Shown: piece by piece, positions 33,671-45,950 of the stretch
Layout of the letters: each line of letters begins with the position of its first letter
How positions within the stretch are numbered: the stretch's first letter is position 1
From: Phaeosphaeria sp. MPI-PUGE-AT-0046c
Lineage: Eukaryota; Ascomycota; Dothideomycetes; Pleosporales; Phaeosphaeriaceae
Direction of reading: 5' to 3'
NCBI GenBank assembly: GCA_020747045.1
Contig: JAGTJN010000012.1
Coordinates: forward strand, 1,054,001-1,118,000
Length of the DNA: 64,000 nucleotides
Program-made: the position numbers and the translations under genes
The notes under the pieces: model-generated
Databases searched by the model: none
Told to the model about the DNA's origin: nothing
What the model saw: the letters and a program-made list of their open reading frames with translations, nothing else

Positions 33671-35717
33671 AGATCTGTCTTACCAGGAAGATTCGGTGGC
33701 TGATGCATTGGGATTTGGCGTTATTTGGTAAACACTGCATCTTCGCTGCTTGGGTGCTTAAGTCGAAGAGCAAGTTGATTTCATATGTGACAAAAAAGGG
33801 GAGAATTTTGTTCGTGTTCAAGTATTTGGGGCATCAGTCCTTTGGACTGGGAGCGACGGCGTTTTCGTGCTGATGTGGTGAAATAGTCTAGGGACATAGT
33901 GCATAGGGCAGATCTGGGCAGTCCGCATCTCTGCCATAATTCTAACTTCGAAAAATCACCTCTTTTCAATAAACACTGTGTCTTTAATGCGCATACATTG
34001 AGCTCACCGTGGTTGGCAGAAGTGTGTGATGTGACGCAAGCTAGTTCAGATGAAGCTAAATCAGGACCAAAGACGTCGAAGCATCCTCTCTTCATGACAT
34101 GACACGACGAGATGTTCGAGACCTCAGTGTATAACGAGACAGTATTGTACCACAGGATACGCAGCGATGCGGTTCAGCAGATCGTAAGCATACAAGCGCA
34201 GGATGCTGCGTTGAAGAAAGAATCCTTAGGTCTGGTATGGTATAGTGTAGAAGAGCGTGGCATAGGATCGTGTGGAAAAGTATAGCACGGCATCAGGTGG
34301 TATTGACGACCCAGTGTTCGTCATGTTCATTCAGATCAGGATAGGGGCAGGCCCGAGGGATTCAGAGGAGAAATTCTAACGCCGAGACATCGTTGGCACA
34401 TGCTGATCGCTCATCCAGATCGAGGTTGCGAAGAGATGGATGGCTTACGGTTACAATATCAAGTGCTAGAATGATGTGAGAGTTGGGATATGCTGTGAGA
34501 CTCTCTTGGCTGTAGCAGATATGTGGATAGGTATCTAGATGCTGTTGCGCAATCTGTTCCTGTTGCAAATTGACAATGCAGGCTTAACGCGCTTTTCTTC
34601 TTGTCTGGAATCTGGTTGAAGTTCTATTCATCTCATCCGCTCCCAAATCCTGTTAATGCTTCCGGCACAATAGCTCACCTACTCCTAGTCTTTTCCGCTT
34701 GCCATTATCTATATTCTCAGCCACCATCTTACTTCGCTGCTTCCTTCAGTCTCTCGCCACCATCAAACGGCTCCATCTCATCTTTCACCCCCTGGTTGCG
34801 GTATCACAACACCAGGAATCTCACCTGGATGTTCGCCACCCAACCTCACCTGCTTGCAAACTGCGGCCGACTTAGCGTCCCATAGAGCCAGAGGAGAGTG
34901 TATATAAGCACTCCCACTCACGCCTCCAGACTTCTTTCCTCCACCCCACAACTACTCTACGATCCTCTCCTTTGGCCTGAAACTTCAAGTCAATCAGCTT
35001 TCCTCTGCTCTAAGAAGCCAGCTCCAGAAGAACAACAGCTTTCAACAACTTTGACCACAACTCGAGCCAGGCTTCCAAGGTGCTCGACCACACCACACTT
35101 CCCTACGCCGGTCTACGCTACACGCAGTCGAGTCAGCACCTACCTGCAAGTCGGCTCAAGGTGCAAAGCATCTTCGAGTGTAAGTTTCTCAATCTTCTCA
35201 ACCCTGCATTTGCATTGCATGTCTTGCACGGCAACATCATTGGCCGGATTTGCACATGGTCTTCGCCCACCCGGCTTCACCATGAGCTCATGCCGCGCCG
35301 CCACCGCTGCTTCTCTTTGCAACGCGCCGTCACCACAGCAAACTCATGCACGTGCCACTTCTGTTTCTCAGATACATCACATGCCCCGAGCTGCCTCATC
35401 TTCCTGCCACCTCTTCCCTCACAGTCTTTGTACCACGTTCCCTTCCTCATACGCGTTGCGTGCTTCGCAAGTGTACGTCTGGTTCTCGCACATAGCGCAC
35501 CTCACCTGCTCTTTCGACTCACTTCGCCTGCATCTGATCAAACGGGTGCACAGGTTGCATCTTTTGAACAGTTTGACTGACTTGTCCCAGCTCCGTTTCA
35601 GCACTCCCTGTGCTGCAGACACTTTTGACGTGCGCACACCGTCCGACTCCACTGTTTGTCACAACTGCAGCACATCCTGCAAACTCGAATCAGAACTAAC
35701 GCAGTGTAGAGTTCAAC
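33671..35717. promoter_or_regulatory. rna14 3' end and Argonaute leader
   Basis: The left 900 bp shows only 3'-UTR-like and intergenic sequence. The right part is pyrimidine-rich. A 300-codon open frame at 34898-35800 runs into the Argonaute start out of frame and looks non-coding (Ser/Thr/Pro/His bias of a C/T-rich leader). Confidence 0.5.
34901..34907 (+). promoter_or_regulatory. TATA box, probably for Argonaute
   Basis: TATATAAG directly follows a GAGTG stretch and precedes a C/T-rich tract, the usual fungal core-promoter arrangement. It lies about 810 bp before the Argonaute ATG, so a long leader is implied. A possible leader intron runs from the GTAAGT at 35180 to an acceptor at 35704 or 35709, with an ACTAAC branch site at 35695-35700. 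Confidence 0.45.
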
Positions 35718-38700
35718 ATGGGCGCTGCATCCAAGAGGCACGCTATCGCGGAGAAGAAGCCCGTGGGCTCTTCCAGCGGTTCGTCGTCGGCTTCGCGTGA
35801 TCCCACGCAGCGCTCAGCTCCCAAGTCTATTCCCCGTCTTGATGGCAACCGCGATCCCACCCTCCTAGGCGTCCTCGACTACACTCGCCCCACTGACCTC
35901 AAGAACATTTCTGAGTTCCTTGGTCTCGCTGGTTGGTACACGGCTCGTGGTGTAAGTACAAACGCATTCCCTTCACAGCCCGCATGTGCATATTCGCATC
36001 AGCAAACACTTCCCGCCCACTGTTTTTGTATGCAGAAAAGATCACGGTTCTCAGCCGGCCTGGCAGTGCTTCGTGGCTTTTTGGCTGCATGTGAAGCAGT
36101 GGTTCCGTGCTTCCATTCCACCCTTAATTTTCTCATTATCATCACTTCCATCCATTCTCTCATTGAGTATTGCCCTTTGCACGCTGTCTGTATCAACCAT
36201 TGCATCCCCTTCCCTCTTCATGGCTGCTCCTCCGCAGCTCTTCCATGATCTCGCTTTCTATCATCCACGTCATGCGAACATTAGTGTTGACCTCGAATAC
36301 CAGTTCTCCATCCCCAACTCGCTGCCTCAGCGCCCCAAGAACTTCAACTCGTTCGGCAAGGAATGTCTCATCACCTTGAACACGTTCAACGTTGTTAAGA
36401 CTCCCAACACCGTTGTTCACCAGTATGACCTTCACTTCACCGGCGATGCCAAGGACTACACCAAGCGTGTGCTGCTGAAGAAGATCTTCCGCTCGAAGGC
36501 GGTCAAGGCTGCCCTCGGCGAGCCTGCTAACCTATGGGTTTGGGACGGCAACAAGTTGGCCTGGTAAATTACTTTATCCTTCTCGATGTTTCTAACAGCA
36601 TGCTGACGTCCATAAGGTCCAGCAAGAAGCTTGACCGTGATGAATATCGTATCAACGTCGACCTAGACGCCGAAGAAGGTCGTCCAACCAAAGACGGTCA
36701 GCGTGGTAACAAGCACACTATTCATCTGCGCCACACTCGCAAGGTCGACTTCAACGGTCTCTATGCCTTCCTCAACGGGCAGGCTGCATGGTCCACCGAG
36801 TGCATCGATACTATCAACTTCCTTGACCATGTCATGCGCGAGTGGCCATCCCAACAATATACACAGATCAAGAAGTCATTCTTTCAGCGCGGCGAACAGC
36901 GCTTTGATCTCGGCAACGGTGTTGAGGCCTTCAAAGGCGTCTTTGCATCTCTTCGTCCTGTCCTCGACGACAAGTTTAACAAGTCGCTCTCCGTCAATGT
37001 CGACGTCGCAAACGGAACGTTCTGGCGTGCACAGGAGCTCACCCGTGCCATTGGTCAGGTCTTCAATTGCTCGCCCCAGCAATTCGTCCAGCGCTTCAAC
37101 CAAGCGCGAGGAAACTGGAACAAGTCACAGCTCAAGGTCGACCTCAAGGTCTTCAACCGTGTTGGCGTTTCTAACACTCATACGAATCCTCCTGTGAAGT
37201 GGACCATCGACGGCTTCGAGCCTCGTGATGCCACCCAGGTAACCTTTCCTGATCCTGCAGATCGCTCACAGCAGATCACGATCGCCCGGTACTTCAAGCA
37301 GAAGTACAACGTCAACTGCATGCCCGGAATTCCGGTGGTTAGGATGACCAAGAGGATTCGTGGTGAGAAGGTCTTCTTGCCCATGGATGTCCTAAAGATC
37401 GACGCCAATCAGCGTTACAACACCAAGCTGTCCGATACGCAGACTTCGAACATGATCAAGTTTGCTGTCACTCTTCCAAAGGACCGCTGGGCTGCCGTTC
37501 AGCAGGGTGTTCGCTTGCTGAATTGGGCCAACGATCCCTACCTTCGCCACTACGGACTACAGGTCAATTCGAACGCTGCGAAGGTCAAGGCGCGCATTCT
37601 CCCGTCTCCCACTGTGCACTTCGACCCCAAGTCCAAGGAGTCGCAGATAAATCCGAGGGACTTGATTCAGGGCCGTTGGCGACTTGATGGGTAAGTGAAC
37701 TGTTTCTCTTTGATCACAAACAGTATACTGACTACCTCCAGACGCAAGTTCGCGGTCAACAACAAGGATCGCCCCATCAAGGCCTGGGGTGTCTGCTGCA
37801 TTGTAGGCCGTGGCACTCCTCCGCCTCAGGCAGTCACCGATTTCTTCAAGAAGTTCGTTCAAATTTACGAGTCTCATGGTGGTATCATCATGTCCCACCC
37901 TACGCACGGCAAGGCGCCTTGGATGGGACCCGGCAACTTGGCTGAAGGGGGGGAGATGGGTTAGTCCCCATGCTACGTTCTTGTTAGACTCATTGCTAAC
38001 ATCTATCAGTTCAGAAGGTGTGGAATCAGACCGGTAACCGGTAAGTACATATCTGCTCAAGGTATGGCTTCCATTACCTTCACTAACGTAACTCTAGCTA
38101 CAACTGCCCTCCCAATCTCCTGTTCTTCATCGTCACCGACCGCAACATTGATGTCTATCGGCGTATCAAGAAGGCCTGTGATATCCGTTTCGGCGTGGCC
38201 TCTCAGGTTCTCCAGGCCAAGCACGTCATGTCTGCCTCTCCCCAGTACATTTCCAATGTGTGCATGAAGGTCAATGCAAAGCTCGGTGGCGTGACCTCGG
38301 TTGCGAAGTCCAACGTTATTCCCAAGTGTGCACCCAAGTCGGCCTCCATTCCTACCATGGTCGTAGGTGCGGATGTCTCTCACCCTGCTCCTGGAGCTGG
38401 CTCTGGCGAGGCAGCCTCCTTCGCAGCCATCACCATGTCTGCTGACCCACACTTCACCAAGTACTGGGCCGAGGTTCAGACGAACGGCAACCGCGTTGAG
38501 ATGATCACCACATCCAACATCACCGAGCACTTTGGCTTTATGGTCAAAAACTGGATGCAGCGCCTCGGTCAGGGCAAAGCCCCTCAGCGTGTTCTCTACA
38601 TCCGTGATGGGGTTTCTGAAGGGTAAGCTCATACCATCGTTGCACTCGCATTATCATGCTAATGCCATTATAGTCAGTACGCTGCTGTTCTTGAGGAAGA

Positions 38701-39293
38701 GGTCCGAGATATGAAGGAGTGCTTCATGAAGCTGGGTTGCACGCAGCTTCCCAAGTTCACTGTCGTCATTGCCGGCAAGCGTCACCACATCCGCTTCTTT
38801 CCCGAATCCGGAAAGGGAGATCGCAACAACAACCCTCTTCCCGGTACCTTGGTCGAGTCTGGTTGTACTCATCCCTTCGAGTTTGACTTCTACCTCTGCT
38901 CTCACGTTGCCATCAAGGGGACAGCTCGCCCCATCCACTACCAGTGTATCCTGAACGAAGGAGAATGGCAATCGGCCGAGCTGCAGTCATTCATCTTCGA
39001 GCATTCCTACCACTACGTTCGCTCCACGACGCCAGTGTCTCTCCATCCGGCGGTCTACTACGCCCACTTGGCTGCCGATCGCTCCCGAGCCCACCTCAAC
39101 GATTCCCCTGTCTCTTCCGGCAAGAAGGAGTCCAAGGCCGACCAGCAGTCTTCGACTGGCTCCTCCTCCAAGAACGTCGAGATTGCTCCATTGATGGCGA
39201 TCCAGAACGCTCGCGGTCTCAAGGTAAGAGTCTCTTCTCACAGTTCTTAACAGCATGCTGACCGTTTGATAGGATGTTATGTGGTACATCTAG
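35718..39293 (+). CDS. Argonaute, catalytically complete (QDE-2-like)
   Basis: Small-RNA-guided slicer of the RNAi pathway. Exons 35718-35951, 36238-36563, 36617-37690, 37742-37959, 38010-38040 (31 nt), 38098-38622, 38674-39223, 39273-39293 (21 nt); 914 aa, all phases closing. N domain with NFNSFGKECLITLNTF; PAZ region around residues 330-450; MID with PPNLLFFIVTDRN; PIWI follows. The slicer tetrad is visible as GADVSHP (D642), RVEMITT (E684), RDGVSEGQY (D720) and YYAHLAADRSRAH (H856), so cleavage activity is expected. The C-terminus DVMWYI comes from a 7-codon last exon. The first intron (286 bp) is unusually long and its acceptor at 36237 is the best phase-0 choice, but an extra exon there is possible. 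Confidence 0.93.
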
Positions 39294-41058
39294 ATGTCCA
39301 CTGGTCTACTCAGCAAGTACATGCTGCACCATAGCAGAAGGATCAGGAAGGGTATGAATAGAAAGTAACGGAGACGAGTTTGGTGGTTTAGCTTCTGATT
39401 GAGACGAAGAACCTGGCTTCGATCTCACTCAACGATACGGACAGTGACAACGACTGTGGGTGCTCCGGCACATGCACAATGTCGACAGCCAAGGGCTATG
39501 GAATTTCAGGAAGCTGCAAAAGTTGGCGTCTCAGTTTCTTTCTACCCTGGCCTTACTCCCCAGTCTTTTCCCCTTCACTGAGCAGGGTTGACTTGCTTTG
39601 CTATCAAGGGCTACGAAGGGTTCTGGGAGTATGAAAAATCAAACACTTGCATTATATCTTGCTCAGTCCCATTGCTAAAAGTGACTTCTCCAGCCTCCAG
39701 ATGACTAAATCTGCCAACAGACCGAACTACTTTTGACAGTTTGGAGGATTTTGACAGCCGTGGAGGGTCCACCCAGCTCGGTCCAGAAACGGTGTACAAC
39801 AATGCCACATTTGATGTTTTCACACTCTCTAAAGCTGGCCCTACTTCTCCGCCTCGTGGTCGCCCGACAGCTTTGCGTCTTAGCGATATGTGCTTCGCAA
39901 CACCATGCTGTCTGCTATGGACCCCCTCATGAAAGTCATGCGCCACGCTTGGGAGTGGTCTCGTTGGCGATGACAGGAGGAAACTTGAGGAATGGATGAG
40001 TTTTGGCGGCTTCATCTGACGATTCAAGGGGTTGGCGATTTAGGGAGATGCATGCTGACGCGTGCAGTTTGGAGCGTTCTCTGCTTGTGAGTGCTCAGTC
40101 TTGAGTTGGAAAGAAGAGCGTTAGTGATAGTGCGATGGACGACAAGTACGGCAGGACAATGGAAGATTGGGGTTGGTCTAGTAACGGTACGTGGACGCGA
40201 CTGACGGACTAACTGGAAGTTTCCCAGGGACGCGATTGCAACCATGAGCCGAATGAACAACACGCAACATGCTGCCACACAGCGTGGTGGAATCTGTATT
40301 GGTCCTGCTCTTCATGAGGGCGAAGCGCGTTGTGGCGAAGCATCAAATATCACGTCCAAGCAAAGAAATGTACCGTCTAATATATTTACCTTCGCTCCAC
40401 AAGCTTAAGCAGAAGAGAAGGGGGTAAGCAGACGCCGAATATATCGCTCTGAGCTCCTTTTTCCCCTCCAGTCATTCTCAATGATTGAAGAACGCAGAGT
40501 GAATAAAGGGCTGGTTCAGTTTATGGAGTTGAAAGGAACGCGCGCACGCGCAAGAAGAAAACCCAGCGAGATTTCGGATGACTAAGGCGGGGCTAACGTG
40601 CTTGTGGTTAGGCGTGTCGGCACAGCGAATTGGGCCTGGTGGATTATGATGGGCGTGGGGCAGCGATGCGAGGAGGAGGGGTGTTTTGTTGTCTGGTGTG
40701 ACTCTTTCCACGACCACAAGAAGCGACAGCAGGAACTATACAGTGAGTACTGGGGCATTTTCCCGAATCGTTCAGTGGGTTGTGAATGCTAAGCGCTTGT
40801 TACAGCTCCGTGCCATATAATAGCGCACTACCTGCACCTTCCTCGCACAAATACAAACGGGCGGCCCCCCTCCTCGACTTCTACCGGCTCAAAGCACTCA
40901 GCGAAGCACACGACACCACGAGATACCATTTACTCGACTCCTTTCTTACACAGTCGCGGCAACCCCCTCCCAGCTCGACGTAACCTCGACGCACCATCTC
41001 GAGTCGGGCAACAACCTTAACTCTCACCTTTCCGGTCTACACATTTCTACCACACACC
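39294..41058. other. Intergenic region after Argonaute
   Basis: About 1.8 kb. Short frames only, none with family features. The last 250 bp is C-rich with CACC tracts, consistent with the leader of the following gene. Confidence 0.45.
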
Positions 41059-41871
41059 ATGTCTTCAGCAGGTCGCGGCCGCGGCGGCAAGTTCAACAAG
41101 GTCAAGCGAGGAGGCGGCAAGAAATTTTCGCGCGACCTGCAACCACTGAACGCAGATGGCGAGGTCGTCGGCATGTGGGGTGCAAGTGCTGCGCAGCCTT
41201 CTTCGAGGACACGGCTAACAACATAGCAGGAGCAGCCAGAGAAAGTGGATGAGGAGTCTGGAGACGAAGAATCTTCCGAAGAAGAGTCCAGCGACGACGA
41301 CGACGAGAAGCCCGAGCAGTCAGAGATGACGCGCGAACAACGCCGTGACGCAGCAAAGGCCCGCAAGCAGGCTGCGATAGCGAAGAAGAACAAAAAGGTT
41401 GCAGAGCCTGGCGACCTGCCCACTGACTCTTCCGAGGAGGAGAGCGACGACGACGACGACATGCCCGCAAACCCCAACCACACCGCAAAGGCCCGCTCGC
41501 AAGCTGCGAAGGCTCCTCCCGCCGCCGATGCTCCCGAGCCTGCGCCTGCTGCAAAGGGCAAGGGCAAGCAGCAAGACGTGTCTCAGCTTTCCCGCCGCGA
41601 GCGCGAGGCTGTGCAGGCACAACAGGCCAAGGAGCGATACGAGAAGCTACATGCCGAGGGCAAGACCGAGCAGGCACGCGCCGACCTCGAGCGTCTCGCG
41701 CTGGTCAGGGAGCGTCGTGCGGCAGAAGCTGCTCGCAAGCAGGCCGAGGCCGAAGAGCGCGCGGAGCATGAGAAGGAGAAGGCTGAGCTGATGGAGCGTG
41801 AGAAGCGGAGACGAGAGCAGGCTATGGGCAAGAAGGACAGGCTCGCAAAGGGTGGAAAGAAGAAGGCTTAA
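41059..41871 (+). CDS. PDAP1/PP28 casein kinase substrate family protein
   Basis: Small highly charged phosphoprotein (28-kDa heat- and acid-stable phosphoprotein family). Biochemical role is poorly defined; likely cytosolic or RNA-associated. Exons 41059-41179 and 41240-41871 (250 aa). Gly/Arg/Lys-rich N-terminus (GRGRGGKF, RGGGKKFSRDLQPL, VGMW) is the family signature. Two acidic serine clusters (ESGDEESSEEESSDDDD and SSEEESDDDDD) are obvious casein-kinase targets. The C-terminal half is a charged helix (LSRREREAVQAQQAKERYEK, ending AMGKKDRLAKGGKKKA). The splice junction is the weak point: the donor GTGCAAG is phase 1, and only the CAG at 41237-41239 gives a matching acceptor, 24 bases past a GGCTAAC branch site. 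Confidence 0.82.
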
Positions 41872-42384
41872 GGTGGGGGTTAACGTGTGTAATGCCTTGG
41901 TTTTGCATAGCTTGCGTATGGGATGGGGACTTATCATGACGAGTTATGGTTCTGGTGGTAGAAGACATGGCAGTTATGTGGTAGCCTGGTACTGTCACGA
42001 AGAAGAACCAATCTCGTGCGTGTTCATGTCCGAAGAACATATTTGTGGCTTGCAAATGCGCCTTTCCGTTATCTTGATTGACATGTTGCGTGCCCTCTGA
42101 CTCTAGCTGCGATCACAAGCTGCACAATCCCAAGCTCTGCATCGTCACAATCTGTGTCTCGAAGATTCTCTATATCGTATGAAATCGTATCTCATGGACA
42201 GCCCCCTTCAGCCCTTTTGCAGTGCAGTAGCTGCGGACCGCCCCGCAGTCGCCTCGCCTCCACGAACGCGAACTTCGCGACTTCGTCATCGCCTCGCATC
42301 GTCTCCATAAAGTCACCATGGCGCCATCGGGGCTTCCCGCTGCAAGCTATTCACCTTCAGGAGAAAACGATTATAGTATCGAAG
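41872..42384. other. Intergenic region before the HNH-type gene
   Basis: About 510 bp. An in-frame extension of the next gene to 42154 is open but has no conserved character and no need; otherwise nothing seen. Confidence 0.45.
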
Positions 42385-43283
42385 ATGGCTGAGGTCATAC
42401 CAGCAGATGAGAAGTCAAACTATGAGACCTTCCGCGACTGTTTGAGCGAGCCAATCATGAAGGCGTTGGCGTTACCAGATGAGAAGCCTAAGCCCAAGAA
42501 GAAGAGGAGTGCAAAGAAAAGCTCGAAAGAGAAGAACAATGTCAATGGGACGAGCAGGGAAACCGAATCAAGAGTCATATCAAGAAGCGAAGCAAAGCAA
42601 ACGGATGCAGAAGATCTAGGCGAATTCATCGAAGTACATCTCTCTCGCCACACTTCATCACATACCCTAACAAAACTCCACAGTACCTCAGCAGCATCAT
42701 TTTCCCCAGCCTACCCCCGGACCTTCGATCTCTCTCATACACCAACCTCAAATCCTCCCCCTCCCTCCAGGAAACCTATTCCCTCCCCCTCTCCGCCTCA
42801 GTCTACGACCCACTCCTGGAATCAGTCTCCCCAACCGCCCTCGACAGCCTCTCCTCCACCTCCCTCCTCCCCACCCCCCACGACCCCACTGACCTCCGCA
42901 ACCTCCTCCTCCCCATCCTACACGCCTACATCGCAGCCACCACCGCGCCACCACCCATCTGGACCACCACGCGCACCACGGAATGCGAGCTGTGTGGCAG
43001 GGACTGGGTCCCGCTGACATATCACCACCTGATTCCGAAGAGCACGCATGAGCGCGTGCTGAAGAGGGGGTGGCATGAGGCAGAGGTGCTGGGGAGTGTG
43101 GCGTGGTTGTGTAGGGCGTGTCATAGTTTTGTGCATGGGTTGAGGGGGAATGAGGCGCTGGCGAGAGGGTTTTATACGATGCAGTTGATTAGGGAGGGGG
43201 GTGTGGATGGGGATGAGGACGTTAGGGGGAGGGTGGAGGGGTGGGTTAAGTGGGTTGGGGGAGTGCGGTGGAAGAGTCGGTAG
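42385..43283 (+). CDS. Fungal protein with C-terminal HNH-type zinc domain, function unknown
   Basis: Exons 42385-42633 and 42684-43283 (282 aa); the 50-bp intron is phase 0 and joins FIE to YLSSIIFPSLPPDLRSL. Residues 30-60 are strongly basic (KPKPKKKRSAKKSSKEK), a likely nuclear signal. The C-terminal about 100 residues carry CELCGRDW, then TYHHLIPKSTHERVLKRGW, then WLCRACHSFVHG. This is the CxxC..HH..CxxCH pattern of HNH nucleases, with paired zinc-binding Cys and the catalytic-type His-His. Whether it cuts DNA is unknown; proteins of this build are found across ascomycetes but I know no assigned function. Extreme codon bias to C/T in the middle produces long frames in other phases that are shadows. 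Confidence 0.75.
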
Positions 43284-43476
43284 GGCGGGAAGATGGTGGA
43301 CAGGATGAATGGGCTATCCTGCCATTGTAAAGTTTCGAGGCATGTACTGTGTTGAAAAATTCTTTGTGTATTAGGAGAGTGATCTCTGTTGCGGTGTTGC
43401 ATTTGTAGCATGGAAGATACTCGTTAGGTGAGCATTGATATGATTGTCATGACCAATCTAAAGCGTTCGAAAGCTC

Positions 43477-45410
43477 TTAGACATTCAAGTCTTGTAGCAC
43501 ATCAATAGCACGCTCCATGAATGCTTCTTGCAATTTGAGACCAACAATGCCGGAATGCTCCCCCTCTTTCTCCTCTTCTTCGCTCACCATGAAACCTTCC
43601 TCTCCTTCCGCTTGGATGCACCTACGGATAAGATCGTGGATCTTGTATCCCACTTTCTGACGCAACTTGGACAAGATCTCAGGTTTGTCTTTGAGCAGCA
43701 TTTGCCTCACATCTCGGACCTGGTCGAATCCCAGTTCTTTCAGGTCGAAGTCCAGAATCCTATGCAGCGGTTTCCACATGAACACTTCGAGCAAAAGCAG
43801 TCCCAGAGCATAAATGTCATGTATCTTGCGCGACCTATGGGTAATTTGACTTTGTATAGTAGGCCATCGATACATGTCGACTTCGAGACCGGGTTCGTCG
43901 CCCTCCGTCGTCTGATTTGAAGCATCAGGGCGAGAATACTCGAAACCAGAAAGCTGTGGACTTTCCAGGTCTGGAAGACTTTGGCCGTACGGGAAGAGAA
44001 CATTGGCACTGCGGATGCCCTTGTGCAGCCAGTCCACCCCGTGCAGATACAGAATGCTGGTCGCGAACTTCTTGGCCATGAGGATACGTGTATTCAAAGA
44101 CGGTTTCGGGACTTTGGGCCCTTTCTCGGCATTGCTCAGTAGAGTGTACAAGGAAACTACGTTTGGCTCTGAAACGGGTAATGCGAATATCCAACCAAAG
44201 CGGTATGCGGTCTTGGAACGTTCCCAGTCATCGAAGTAGCCGTAACAAGGCGGCGTGCAAAAGTCGGATGGCTTCTCCATTTGCAACATTCTAGTCATTG
44301 CAGCTGTGCGTAGTTCCGTTGCGGGATGTATACGCGGCTGGGCATTCTCGTCCTCATCACTTGGAAGTTCCAGTTCATACAACTTCCACTCGATCCAGAC
44401 TGGGATTTTCTGGGCCCCGATCACCAACTCTGCAGTCGATCTGCCGTCTTCTTTAGCACCGATTGGAGCGAGGTCAGCAAAGTCAACGAAGCGGCACTCC
44501 GCCATGTCTTCCTTGCTCAGTTTGTCGATGGGTAGCGTCAGACATTTCAGTTGCACAAGGCTACGCAGAACGTCGGAACGACTTCGATCGCCAATGGAGG
44601 ACTTGTCGTCGTATTTTGCAAATAAATGACTTGCCATTATCAGATGTTGAAGCGCCTCGCTAGTCTTTCTCATCTGAATCATCTCGAGCTGCGTCTTCGA
44701 AACCACATCGAGTATCTTGTTAGACGTTCGATCATCTACCAGCTCGTGTAAACGAGTCGTTTGATATCTCAGGTCCTCTAGCAAGGCAGTAAACACACTC
44801 TCATCGCGAAGAACCCATCGAATCCGTTTGGGGTTCTTTGCAACGTCCAAGAGACCCCTAAAAGCAGCGCGCATATGGTTGGTTCCGAGTAAGTGCTCTC
44901 GCTTCTGCCTCGTCTTTTCGTAGGACAATGCAAGGCTGGAGACTGTCTTCAAGACGTCCTCGTGCGACACCTTGTCTCTTGCTTTGTCTCGTGCGTCATC
45001 TGTGACCCATTCATCAGGTCTTAGCTCCGCATAACGGTTGTTCAGATCGACGAAATTTCTTAGCAGAGTATCGACCCTACTAACAATGGTTATGATTTCA
45101 AGCGGATCAGCGCCGAGGCTGACAATGATTCTTTCGCCTGTGTCTCCATCAATGAGCTTCACAGCTTCGCCCCATGCAAGAATTCTGTTGTATTCTATAA
45201 TCAGCCATTCCCGATACTTTTCGCAAGCGACGGGCATGTCAACAGCGGCTACAATAAAGTTGAATCCTTGTTGCAAGTCAGACTACCATGCAAATCAGTT
45301 GTGAAGAGCAAGTCACAGTAGCTACCTTTGACTGCGCCATCGAAGACTTGAAACAGCAAGGACGTGCCACCAAGTGCAACGCCAGCCACCGAAAGTGGAT
45401 CTCCAACCAT
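43477..45410 (-). CDS. HeLo (HET-S/LopB-like) domain fused to a pseudokinase
   Basis: Minus-strand exons: 45410-45326 and 45266-43477 (624 aa); the 59-bp intron (AAAG|GTAGCT..CAAG|GA) falls inside the HeLo domain. The N-terminus MVGDPLSVAGVALGGTSLLF, then VFDGAVKGFNFIVAAVD and EKYREWLIIEYNRILAWGEA, is a HeLo domain, the membrane-targeting cell-death module of HET-S and related fungal effectors. A kinase-like domain fills the C-terminal 280 residues: SILYLHGVDWLHKGIRSANVLF stands where active kinases have HRDLKxxN, and the DFG position reads LSGF. The catalytic and metal-binding Asp are thus missing, so phosphotransfer is unlikely. The domain may sense or bind, as with MLKL-type pseudokinases. 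It is divergent from the patatin gene. Confidence 0.82.
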
Positions 45411-45950
45411 GCTTGAACAACTATTCTTGTGAAAGGTATACAAAGGGTGGATATTTCCAGGACTTTACTATTTTGTAGGATTTGAAGCACATGTTTGCAG
45501 GGGTGCCCGGATTCTTGTAGAGATTCAAGGCGGCAGCTAAAGCGGTCTAAACGGTATTGGATGTGGTAACATACAAAAGATTAGACCAGCGCTATGACAT
45601 GGGCACAGCCTCCACCATCTCGCCAGGCTATGCACGAGACTCGTTGTCATTTGGGGCGATTGTCTTGCCCTTAATCATGATTGGAACACGGGCTCCGGTC
45701 AGCGTGCCACCTCCGCCATTGCGCGTTTCGTCCGATTATGCCTCGAGTCTTTGCCTCCACGCTCCAGCCTTTGACTGCCTGATGAATAATTATGCACTTG
45801 GGGTCCTGCGAGACTCGTCGAGTCCTTCATTGTTCCTGAGCAAGGCCTTTAGCTTCATCCGATAGCCGCGCACCGTGTCGTGTCGTTCTCAGCCATTCCT
45901 GGTCCTTCCTGACAACGAAGAGACTTTAGAGTTGTCGGCTTGTTCACTCT
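45411..45950. promoter_or_regulatory. Shared divergent promoter, HeLo-pseudokinase / patatin
   Basis: 540 bp between two divergent start codons of putative cell-death effectors. No long coding frame. Divergent pairing allows co-regulation. Confidence 0.5.

Noticed and set aside
34898..35800. 300-codon plus-strand frame before Argonaute
   Set aside because: It starts at the TATA box, has Ser/Thr/Pro/His-rich composition from a pyrimidine-rich leader, and overlaps the Argonaute start out of frame.
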